NCBI GenBank assembly: GCA_034437455.1
Contig: DAOTUB010000143.1
Coordinates: 1-23,978, forward strand
Source: DAOTUB01 sp034437455
GTDB lineage: Bacteria; Chloroflexota; Anaerolineae; B4-G1
DNA length: 23,978 nt
Direction of reading: 5' to 3'
A program made the position numbers and the translations under genes. Below, one piece after another: positions 7,198 through 13,500 of the stretch. The notes beneath the pieces are model-generated. The model was not told the origin of the DNA. It searched no databases and saw only the letters and a list, made by a program, of their open reading frames with translations. Position 1 is the first letter of the stretch. The number at the start of each line of letters is the position of its first letter.

Positions 7198-8262
7198 ATG
7201 CACAGGGTACCTCAGATGGAAAGTTTTGCACAGATCCGAGTCGTTGGGGTGGGGGGCGGCGGCAGCAACGCCGTCAACCGCATGATCGCCGAGGGGTTGA
7301 GCGGCGTTGACTTTATCGCGGTCAACACCGATGCGCAGGCGCTCATGCTTTCGAACGCGCCCACGCGAGTGCGCCTCGGCGAGAAGTTGACCCGCGGCCT
7401 GGGCGTGGGGGGAAACCCCGAAATCGGCCGCGCGGCAGCGGAGGAATCGGCCGACGAGTTGTACGAGGTGCTGCAGGATTCTGACATGGTGTTCGTCACC
7501 GCCGGTATGGGAGGCGGGACGGGCACCGGCGCGGCGCCCGTCATCGCCCACATCGCCAAGGAGACGGAGGCCTTGACCATCGGCGTCGTCACGCGCCCCT
7601 TCAATTGGGAGGGAGCCGTGCGGACGGAGGCGGCGCGGCTGGGGATCGAGCAGCTCAAGGAGGAGGTAGACACGCTGATCGTGATCCCCAACGACCGCTT
7701 GCTGGAGATCACCGATAGGCGGGTCAGCCTGCAACACGCCTTCTCGCTGGCCGACGACGTGCTACGCCAGGGCATCCAGGGCATCTCGGAACTGATCACC
7801 GTGCCGGGGTTGATCAACCTGGACTTTGCCGACGTACGGACGATCATGTCGGAGGGGGGCGCGGCGCTGATGGCGGTCGGGCGCGCCAGCGGCGAGGAGC
7901 GGGCCATCGAGGCGGCTCAGCAGGCCATCTCCAGCCGGTTGCTCGACATCACGATCGACGGCGCTCGCGGCATTCTCTTCAACATCACCGGCGGGGCGGA
8001 TTTGAGCCTGTTCGAGGTGAACGAGGCGGCCTCGATCATCAAGCAGACGGCGCATCCCGACGTGAACCTCATCTTTGGAGCGGTCGTTGACGAGGAGATG
8101 GGGGACGAGATCCGCATCACGGTCATTGCGACGGGCTTTGATCAGACCGAGCCGCGGCTCCGTGTGGCGAGAGAAAAGGTCAGCGAGGCGATTGAATTTC
8201 CAGTCCCTTCCTTCGACAAGGACGATCTGGAGATTCCCGCGTTCCTGCGTCGCCGCAGTTAG
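7198..8262 (+). CDS. ftsZ: Cell division protein FtsZ
   Basis: FtsZ is the tubulin-like GTPase that forms the cytokinetic Z-ring. The 354-residue protein has the N-terminal GVGGGGSNAV loop, the tubulin signature GGGTGTG at 105-111, and the catalytic T7 loop NLDFADVRTIM. The globular core ends near ITVIATGF (about residue 314). Only about 27 linker residues follow before the conserved C-terminal peptide DDLEIPAFLRRRS, so the disordered linker is short for this family. That peptide is the usual FtsA-binding tail. The ATG at 7198 has a strong AAGGAGGA site. It is the last gene of the cluster; about 650 bp without a convincing gene follows. Confidence 0.97.
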   Translation: MHRVPQMESFAQIRVVGVGGGGSNAVNRMIAEGLSGVDFIAVNTDAQALMLSNAPTRVRLGEKLTRGLGVGGNPEIGRAAAEESADELYEVLQDSDMVFVTAGMGGGTGTGAAPVIAHIAKETEALTIGVVTRPFNWEGAVRTEAARLGIEQLKEEVDTLIVIPNDRLLEITDRRVSLQHAFSLADDVLRQGIQGISELITVPGLINLDFADVRTIMSEGGAALMAVGRASGEERAIEAAQQAISSRLLDITIDGARGILFNITGGADLSLFEVNEAASIIKQTAHPDVNLIFGAVVDEEMGDEIRITVIATGFDQTEPRLRVAREKVSEAIEFPVPSFDKDDLEIPAFLRRRS

Positions 8263-8287
8263 CGGAGCGGCAAGTATTATCACGTTT

Positions 8288-8368
8288 GTTGGAGTGCAAG
8301 CGTCGCTTTGCTTCTTGGTCTCGACCGGTTTACCGGCTAGAGGGCAAGCGGAGCGCCTGTATTCCAAC
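8288..8368. repeat. Inverted repeat downstream of ftsZ
   Basis: The left arm GTTGGAGTGCAAGCGTCGC and the right arm GCGCCTGTATTCCAAC pair imperfectly. The reverse complement of the right arm reads GTTGGAATACAGGCGC against GTTGGAGTGCAAGCG. It starts 26 bases after the ftsZ stop and could fold at the 3' end of the dcw transcript. No T-run follows. Confidence 0.6.
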
Positions 8369-8714
8369 GGCGAGATGTTTTCCTGCAAATAGCCGGGAGA
8401 GAGCCTCAATATGTCGAGTCAGGGCGGTTTCCATACAGCCTGCCGGTTGATCGTCGGGTTATCTTCGGGCAGCGTTCCAGTTTCCAGTCCGTCATAGGAT
8501 AAAATTCCTACTCGTTGTGGGAGTAGGTATGTTGTGGCGTGAGTAACAGTTGGCTTGGCATTGCGTTATAAAATTCGAGAGTGTACCGAGCAAAGCGACG
8601 CGGTAATGCTTACTTGTCTGAAACGCGACTGTAACACAAGCGAAATTTCAATCGAGTCGATTTTCAAGTATACTTTGGGTAGATTATTTACTGGGTGTGT
8701 TTCCAATGGGTTGA
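8369..8714. other. Non-coding gap after ftsZ with a small hairpin
   Basis: No convincing gene is seen. A short perfect hairpin, CCTACTC/GAGTAGG with a 7-base loop, lies at 8507-8527. A TATACT hexamer near 8669 has a weak -35 (TTTCAA) 17 bases upstream, which is not enough to call a promoter. The stretch is more AT-rich than the surrounding genes. Confidence 0.5.
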
Positions 8715-8772
8715 GTAGCCGCGCTTTCCATAGCGCGCGTGCGCAAATCGTTGCGATGGAAACCGCGACTAC
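8715..8772. repeat. Dispersed palindrome B (TAGCCGCG...TTTCCATA type), copy 1
   Basis: An inverted repeat starting GTAGCCGCGCTTTCCATAGC and ending GATGGAAACCGCGACTAC. The first 23 bases match the reverse complement of the element at the right window end (23926-23978), so this is a dispersed family present in both orientations. Confidence 0.8.
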
Positions 8773-8920
8773 CTCCAACTGAAATGAAATACACCCTATT
8801 TACATAAGGCATGGATCACCAGGAGTATATTGTGGGGCGGGCGATAAGTAATTGGACATTGCAATGCAGGATGATAGCGCGCCAGACAGAGGGTCGAGAA
8901 CATGCGAGGGGAGAGGAAAG

Positions 8921-9109
8921 ATGAAGAGCAAGTGTTGCCCGATCTGTGGCAATACAATGACCAGGCGGCGTGGTGTGGGCCGTTGGAGTGTGGATGATTG
9001 GGTGTGCTCGCACTGTGGGCACAGAGAACCGGCAGTTGACGTTTACCCGGGTGATGATCGGTGTTATCGGGGTATGTCGAACGTGCACGAAGGACGAAAA
9101 AACTTTTGA
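8921..9109 (+). CDS. Small zinc-ribbon protein, function unknown
   Basis: A 62-residue protein with two CxxC knuckles: CPIC at residues 6-9 and CSHC at 29-32, spaced as in a zinc ribbon, with WSVDDWVC leading into the second. The start is the ATG at 8921, preceded by AGGGGAGAGG at a suitable distance. I do not recognise a named family. The C-terminal third (HEGRKNF end) is polar and not conserved-looking. It stands alone in a repeat-rich gap between ftsZ and the convergent glnA, followed by a long hairpin at 9120-9165. The zinc-ribbon pattern and good ribosome binding site support a real gene. Its small size leaves some chance that it is a fragment. Confidence 0.6.
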   Translation: MKSKCCPICGNTMTRRRGVGRWSVDDWVCSHCGHREPAVDVYPGDDRCYRGMSNVHEGRKNF

Positions 9110-9119
9110 TGTTAGGTGA

Positions 9120-9165
9120 CCACGATCCCCTATCGCGTGTCAGCTTGCGCGATGGGGGATCGTGG
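9120..9165. terminator. Long hairpin after the zinc-ribbon gene
   Basis: CCACGATCCCCTATCGCG (9120-9137) pairs with CGCGATGGGGGATCGTGG (9148-9165), about 17 of 18 positions, with a 10-base loop. It lies 10 bases after the small gene's stop. No T-run follows on either strand, so it may be a repeat or a bidirectional transcript-end structure, not a classic intrinsic terminator. Confidence 0.5.
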
Positions 9166-9195
9166 CTTGATCGATCGGGAAACCTCACTTTTTAC

Positions 9196-9303
9196 CGTCA
9201 TTTCGAGCGACCATAGGGAGCGCAGATGCAAGGCATCCGACAGAATCTCGCGTTGTCGAGCTTGGAGACCCTTCGACTCCGCTACGCTCCGCTCGGGGTG
9301 ACG
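9196..9303. repeat. Intergenic repeat with GTCATTTCGAGCG / CGCTCGGGGTGAC ends
   Basis: The terminal inverted arms CGTCATTTCGAGCG (9196-9209) and CGCTCGGGGTGACG (9290-9303) match at 12 of 14 positions. Inside are GAATCTCGCG and GAGACCCTTCGACTCCGC. This pattern is typical of a widespread short intergenic repeat family (GTCATTYCGAGCG...) in many bacterial genomes; that comparison is from memory. It sits just past the glnA stop and may act as its 3' end structure. Confidence 0.75.
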
Positions 9304-9316
9304 ACAATGCTAGTGC

Positions 9317-10660
9317 CTATGCCATCTCCAGATAGCGATCCAATTCCCAATCCGTCACCTGGATGCGATACTCATCCCATTCCGCTCGCTTGGCCCGCAT
9401 AAAGATGTCGGTGATGTGCTGGCCTAATGCCTCTTGAATGATCTCATCCTTTTCCAATGCGTCCAAAGCCTCGGATAGCGTGCCCGGCAGTGTGCCGATA
9501 GCTCGCTCTCGCAGATCGTGCTCCTCAAAGCAGTAGACGTCTTCGTTGACCGGCGGCGGCGGAGTCAGGTCTCGTTCGATGCCGTCGAGGCCCGCCGCGA
9601 GCATGGCGGCAAAGACCAGATAGGGATTGGCGCTGGGGTCGGGGCAGCGAAGCTCGAGCCGCGTGGCGGCCTCCAGTTTCCGCCCGTGACCAGGGACGCG
9701 GAGCAGCGCCGAGCGGTTCAGGTGCGCCCAACAGATATAGACCGGCGCCTCGTAGCCGGGCGTCAATCGCTTGTAACTGTTGACCGTCGGAGCCGCCACC
9801 GCGACCAGGGCGCGCGCGTGTTCCATCTGTCCGGCGATGAAATTGTAGGCCAAACGGGAGAGACCGTATTCGTCGTCGGGGTCGTAGAACAGGTTGCGCC
9901 CCGCGGTATCAAAGAGGCTCTGGTGCGTGTGCATGCCCGAGCCAGCGACGCCAAAGATCGGCTTGGGCATAAAACTGGCATAGAGGCCGTGGGAGGCCGC
10001 TACCGCCCGCACGGTGTACTTGAAGGTGATGGCGTTGTCGGCGCTGGTCAGCGCGTCGGCGTAGCGAAAGTCGATCTCGTGTTGGCCGGTGCCGCACTCG
10101 TGGTGGCTCATCTCGACCTGCATGCCCAACGCCTCCAGCGCCAGGACGATCGCGCTGCGCACCTGCTGCGCCTCGTCTCTGGGAGAAAAGTCGAAATAGG
10201 CTCCCACATCGTGGGGGACCGGGCGGGTGGGGTAGGCGCTGTTGTTTCCGTTGTTGCGCTTGAAGAGAAAGAACTCCATTTCAGGGCCAAAGTTGCAGAC
10301 GTATCCCCGCTCTGCCGCCCGCTCCAGGACGTACTTGAGCGCCTGACGCGGTACGTTGGGAGACGGTTGCCCGTCGGGATCGTGGACGTCGCAGATCAGG
10401 CGCGCGCGCAGCCGTTCCGCCGCGCTCCACGGCAGCACGCGATAGGTGGCCGGGTCGGGCATCAGCACCATGTCGCTCTCGAAAATTCGGGCGAATCCCT
10501 CGATAGACGAGCCATCGAACCACACGCCTTGTTCCAGCGCCTCCCCAAGCCGCCCCACTGGAATGGTGACGCTCTTGATCGTCCCCGTCACGTCGGAGAA
10601 CTGGAGGCTGATGAATTGTACGCCGTCCTCGCGAACTTTTTCAAGTAGATCGGTTGACAT
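9317..10660 (-). CDS. glnA: Glutamine synthetase, type I (GSI-alpha)
   Basis: The enzyme makes glutamine from glutamate, ammonia and ATP. The 447-residue protein is the length of the GSI-alpha class, shorter than the adenylylated GSI-beta class. Visible motifs are DGSSIEGFARI (49-59) and metal/substrate residues in FGPEMEFFLF (Glu128, Glu130) and HECGTGQHEIDF (Glu188, Glu195). Further on are the nucleotide/His region GSGMHTHQSL, NSYKRLTPGYEAP and RSALLRVP. Arg58 matches the Arg that mediates glutamine feedback in the Bacillus enzyme. The start is the ATG at 10660, with AGGAGGAATC directly upstream; a frame nine codons longer is less likely. It begins 30 bases after the aspS stop, so it is probably co-transcribed with aspS. 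Confidence 0.96.
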   Translation of the reverse strand: MSTDLLEKVREDGVQFISLQFSDVTGTIKSVTIPVGRLGEALEQGVWFDGSSIEGFARIFESDMVLMPDPATYRVLPWSAAERLRARLICDVHDPDGQPSPNVPRQALKYVLERAAERGYVCNFGPEMEFFLFKRNNGNNSAYPTRPVPHDVGAYFDFSPRDEAQQVRSAIVLALEALGMQVEMSHHECGTGQHEIDFRYADALTSADNAITFKYTVRAVAASHGLYASFMPKPIFGVAGSGMHTHQSLFDTAGRNLFYDPDDEYGLSRLAYNFIAGQMEHARALVAVAAPTVNSYKRLTPGYEAPVYICWAHLNRSALLRVPGHGRKLEAATRLELRCPDPSANPYLVFAAMLAAGLDGIERDLTPPPPVNEDVYCFEEHDLRERAIGTLPGTLSEALDALEKDEIIQEALGQHITDIFMRAKRAEWDEYRIQVTDWELDRYLEMA

Positions 10661-10672
10661 GATTCCTCCTAA

Positions 10673-10710
10673 TGCGTAAATGATCATGCATCACGTTTCA
10701 CGTTTTACGC
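10673..10710. repeat. GCGTAAA/TTTACGC inverted repeat at the aspS-glnA junction
   Basis: GCGTAAA (10674-10680) and TTTACGC (10704-10710) flank ATGCATCACGTTTCACG. It overlaps the last codons of aspS and the short gap before glnA. Similar TTTACGC/TTACGC words occur at 5896-5926 (ftsQ-ftsA gap) and 17581-17605 (atpG-atpD gap), which suggests a degenerate repeat family in operon gaps. Confidence 0.45.
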
Positions 10711-12460
10711 GGATGTGTAGTTCCTCCAGTTGCTTCGGCTCCACGGGCGACGGCGCGCCGGCCATCAGATCGCTGGCCTGCTGGGTCTTGGGGAAGGCGA
10801 TCACCTCGCGGATGTTCGGCTCGCCGGCCAGGAGCATCAGCAGGCGGTCGATCCCTGGCGCGATCCCGCCGTGGGGTGGGGTGCCGTACTCGAACGCCTC
10901 CAGCATGTGGCCGAATCGCTCTTTGGCCACCTCCACGTCCAGGCCGATCAGCTCAAAGACCTTTTCCTGTACCTGGCGCTGGTGGATACGGATGCTGCCG
11001 CCGCCGGTCTCTTCGCCGTTGATCACCAGGTCGTGCTGCAGGCCGCGAGCCGCGCCGGGGTCGGTTTCCAGAAGCGGCAGGTCTTGCGCGGCGGGCGCGG
11101 TAAAGAGATGGTGGCTGGGGTCCCAGCGTTGCTCGTCCTCGTTCCACTCGAACAGCGGAAATTCGAGCACCCAGCAGCAGGCGAGCACGTTTCGGTCGCG
11201 CAGCCCCAGCCGCTCGCCCAGCTCCAGCCGCAGTCTGCTCAGCGCGGCGTTGACGACCTTGGGCTCGTCGGCGACAAAGAGCAGCAGATCGCCTGGTTCC
11301 GCCGCCAGCGCCTCGACGATGGCGGTTACCTCGTCCTCGGTGAGGAACTTGGCGAAGGAGGAGCGCACCTCGCCCGCCTCGTTCAGCGCCAGCCAGGCCA
11401 ACCCCTTGGCCCCTTCGCTCTGGGCCAGCTCGGTCAGTTCGTCGATCTGGCGGCGGCTGTAGGTTCCACAGCCGGGGGCGCGGAATCCCTTGACCCGCCC
11501 GCCCGCGGCGACGGTCTTGCTAAAGATGCCGAACCCGCACTCTGCCGCCACGTCAGAGATGTCCGCCAGCTCCATCCCAAAGCGCATGTCGGGCCGGTCG
11601 GCGCCAAAGCGGCTCATCGCCTCCTGGTGGGTGAGGCGCGGGAAGGGCTTGAAGAGCAGTTCCTGGTCAGAGATAGTCTCGATGATGCCCGTCATCATCT
11701 CCTCGGTCAACGCGATGATGTCCTCCTGCTCGACAAAGCTCATCTCCAGGTCGAGTTGGGTGAACTCGGGCTGGCGGTCGCCGCGCTGGTCCTCGTCGCG
11801 GAAGCAGCGGGCGATCTGGTAGTATCTCTCGTATCCGGCGACCATCAGCAGTTGTTTGAGCTGCTGGGGCGATTGGGGGAGGGCGTAGAATTTGCCGGGA
11901 TGGACGCGGCTGGGCACCAAATAGTCCCGCGCTCCCTCCGGCGTGGTCTTGAACAGGATCGGCGTCTCGATCTCGACAAACCCCCGCTCGTCGAGAAAGT
12001 CGCGGATGTACTTGACCACCCGGTGGCGGAGGATCATGTTGCGCTGCATACGCTGTCGCCGCAGGTCGAGGTAGCGGTATTTGAGCCGCAGCGCCTCGTC
12101 CACGGCCTGGTCGTTGTAGATGTAAAAGGGCGGCGTCTTGGCCGGGTTGAGGATCTTGAGCTCGTGAACCACGATCTCGATCTCGCCCGTATCCATATCG
12201 GGATTGACCATCTCCTCCGGTCGCGCCTGCACGACGCCCTTGACCTGAAGGACGTACTCGCCGCGTACCTGTTGCGCCTCTGCATGCGCCTCCGGGGCGA
12301 TGTCGGGATTCATCACGATCTGCACGATGCCGGAGCGGTCGCGCAGGTCTATAAAGATGAGGCCGCCGTGGTCGCGTCGGCGGTTCACCCAGCCTGCCAG
12401 CGTGACGTGTTGCCCGATGTGCGCGGCGCGCAGGTCGTTGCAGTTGTCTGTTTTCAACAT
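10691..12460 (-). CDS. aspS: Aspartyl-tRNA synthetase (bacterial type, probably non-discriminating)
   Basis: A class II synthetase that charges tRNA-Asp. The 589-residue protein has an N-terminal OB-fold anticodon domain (VTLAGWVNRRRDHGG), catalytic motif 2 FRDEDQRGDRQPEFTQLD, the bacterial GAD insertion in the middle, and motif 3 GIAPGIDRLLMLL near the C-terminus. His31 in RRRDHGG is the residue found in non-discriminating AspRS, which also charges tRNA-Asn for GatCAB; discriminating enzymes usually have Leu. The second marker position (RPEEMVNP) is Glu and not the typical Gly, so the call is tentative. The start is the ATG at 12460 behind GGAGGCGATC. A terminator-containing leader and a strong promoter lie upstream. 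glnA follows after 30 bases. Confidence 0.96.
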   Translation of the reverse strand: MLKTDNCNDLRAAHIGQHVTLAGWVNRRRDHGGLIFIDLRDRSGIVQIVMNPDIAPEAHAEAQQVRGEYVLQVKGVVQARPEEMVNPDMDTGEIEIVVHELKILNPAKTPPFYIYNDQAVDEALRLKYRYLDLRRQRMQRNMILRHRVVKYIRDFLDERGFVEIETPILFKTTPEGARDYLVPSRVHPGKFYALPQSPQQLKQLLMVAGYERYYQIARCFRDEDQRGDRQPEFTQLDLEMSFVEQEDIIALTEEMMTGIIETISDQELLFKPFPRLTHQEAMSRFGADRPDMRFGMELADISDVAAECGFGIFSKTVAAGGRVKGFRAPGCGTYSRRQIDELTELAQSEGAKGLAWLALNEAGEVRSSFAKFLTEDEVTAIVEALAAEPGDLLLFVADEPKVVNAALSRLRLELGERLGLRDRNVLACCWVLEFPLFEWNEDEQRWDPSHHLFTAPAAQDLPLLETDPGAARGLQHDLVINGEETGGGSIRIHQRQVQEKVFELIGLDVEVAKERFGHMLEAFEYGTPPHGGIAPGIDRLLMLLAGEPNIREVIAFPKTQQASDLMAGAPSPVEPKQLEELHIRVKRET

Positions 12461-12643
12461 GATCGCCTCCTTGCTCGATATAAAATAAAAAAAAGCCGCC
12501 CGATTTTGGGCGGCTTGACGAAACGTAGGTGAAGTCAGATGAGGCACACCATCGGCCGCCCCTGGGAGACCCAAGGATTATCATCCTGCTGATTATGATT
12601 AGCGCCGAACTGCCGGATGGTGTGAGTGATCATCTTTTCTCCG
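12461..12643 (-). promoter_or_regulatory. Structured aspS leader RNA, candidate attenuator
   Basis: The ~183-base leader has arm CACACCATCCGGC (plus-strand 12612-12624) pairing with GCCGATGGTGTG (12545-12556). Inside it is hairpin CCTTGGG-TCT-CCCAGGG (12560-12576). The segment GGGCGGC (12555-12561) overlaps both of these and is complementary to GCCGCCC, the first arm of the terminator at 12493-12515. The leader can therefore form either the closed fold plus terminator or an antiterminator. I see no T-box consensus (AGGGUGGNACCGCG). The class and ligand are unknown. Confidence 0.6.
12482..12515 (-). terminator. Intrinsic terminator in the aspS leader
   Basis: On the minus strand AAGCCGCCC-AAAATC-GGGCGGCTT forms a 9-bp stem, followed by a T-rich tract (T8, A, T4). 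It ends about 20 bases before the aspS ATG and lies downstream of the aspS promoter, so it interrupts the aspS transcript itself. Confidence 0.88.
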
Positions 12644-12649
12644 AGCAGC

Positions 12650-12677
12650 AGTATAGCACACTTTGGGAGGGTGTCAA
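12650..12677 (-). promoter_or_regulatory. Promoter of aspS-glnA
   Basis: On the minus strand a perfect -35 TTGACA (12672-12677) and -10 TATACT (12650-12655, 5 of 6) are separated by 16 bases. It lies between the stop of the upstream Uma2-family gene and the aspS leader. Transcription should begin near 12643. Confidence 0.82.
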
Positions 12678-12708
12678 GCGGAGAAACCTGACGGGTCTGG
12701 CGAACCCA

Positions 12709-13407
12709 TCAAGTTTTTGCAGCGAGAATCTCCCGCACTGCCACGAGCTTCTCGGCCTCGTCAAAGACCGCGCGGACGCGAACGGCAAACCCCGCGACCG
12801 CGACGCTCCGCACCGTGCCGGTATCGGTTTTGACGTGCAGATGATACGCCTCGCCTTCCAATAGGTACTGCTCGATCATCTCTGTGTCGGGATCGACGAG
12901 CCAATACTCCGCCACGCCGTGAGCGGCATAATCCACGAACTTGACGCCGCGATCGTTCGCTTCCGTCGTGGGCGAGAGCACTTCGACGACGAAATCCGGC
13001 GCAGGAAACTTGATCTGATCCGGGGTGAACGCTCGCGCCTTTTCCGGCCTAAAGTAACAGATGTCCGGTTCATAGTCGTTGCGGGTGAGGGTGACGAGCA
13101 TTTTTTCGTGCCCCACAAAGCCGAGTCCATGTTGTTGCACGTAGGCGTCCAGTAGCATAAGCAGGTTTTTACTCGCGATGGTATGGCATAGTTTCGCTGG
13201 TGTTTGCACGACGACCTCCCCGTTGATAAACTCGACCTTCTGTTGTTCGGACATCTCCTCGTAGAACTGCTCCCGTTTTTCGTGCTCTGCTTGCAGCAGC
13301 GATTGGAACTGCCGCACGTACGTGGGCAGATCGGGAGAGTGAAGCAGTTGTTGAACGAGTGCTGCGGTGGGTACTTTGTACACCGGCTGATGGGCAATTG
13401 CGTCCAT
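12709..13407 (-). CDS. Uma2-family (PD-(D/E)XK-like) protein
   Basis: A 232-residue protein with the features of the Uma2/DUF820 family, a restriction-endonuclease-like fold. It has INGEVV (Glu64), a central EPDICYF (Asp115), DFVVEVLSPTT (Glu142) and KFVDYAAHGVAEYWLVDP (from Lys156). These are the putative metal-binding residues and the typical YxxxGVxEYW motif, and all are intact. The family is much expanded in Chloroflexota and Cyanobacteria; its biological role is largely unknown. The start is the ATG at 13407, with AGGAGGT upstream. It has its own promoter at 13458-13486, and aspS has another, so it is a single-gene unit. An N-terminal ~50-residue charged segment precedes the core. Confidence 0.88.
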   Translation of the reverse strand: MDAIAHQPVYKVPTAALVQQLLHSPDLPTYVRQFQSLLQAEHEKREQFYEEMSEQQKVEFINGEVVVQTPAKLCHTIASKNLLMLLDAYVQQHGLGFVGHEKMLVTLTRNDYEPDICYFRPEKARAFTPDQIKFPAPDFVVEVLSPTTEANDRGVKFVDYAAHGVAEYWLVDPDTEMIEQYLLEGEAYHLHVKTDTGTVRSVAVAGFAVRVRAVFDEAEKLVAVREILAAKT

Positions 13408-13420
13408 CGCGATACCTCCT

Positions 13421-13451
13421 GCAAACTTGCTACTTGCAAACTTGTCTACTT
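13421..13451. repeat. 15/16-bp tandem duplication in the Uma2 gene leader
   Basis: GCAAACTTGCTACTT (13421-13435) is followed directly by GCAAACTTGTCTACTT (13436-13451). It lies between the promoter and the ribosome binding site of the Uma2-family gene. Confidence 0.8.
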
Positions 13452-13457
13452 GTGTCC

Positions 13458-13486
13458 ATTATAGCATCGCAGCGTCGTATGGTCAA
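13458..13486 (-). promoter_or_regulatory. Promoter of the Uma2-family gene
   Basis: On the minus strand -35 TTGACC (13481-13486, 5 of 6) and a perfect -10 TATAAT (13458-13463) are separated by 17 bases. The leader to the ATG is about 45 bases. Confidence 0.85.
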
Positions 13487-13500
13487 TGCCTTATTCCAGG

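Noticed and set aside
8440..8470. GGTTTCCATACAG near 8435 as a third palindrome B copy
   Set aside because: Only about ten bases match and the flanks do not form the expected arms.
8555..8782. A 75-codon open frame after ftsZ
   Set aside because: Low-complexity composition, no ribosome binding site or homology pattern, and its end is made of palindrome B.
9518..10648. A 376-codon open frame on the + strand opposite glnA
   Set aside because: Antisense shadow of an unmistakable glutamine synthetase.
10730..12532. A 600-codon open frame on the + strand opposite aspS
   Set aside because: It is the complement of a clearly recognisable AspRS; long antisense frames are common in high-GC genes and its translation shows no family motif.
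12461..12643. Calling the aspS leader a T-box
   Set aside because: No AGGGUGGNACCGCG-like sequence and too little room for a canonical Stem I; left as an unclassified attenuator.
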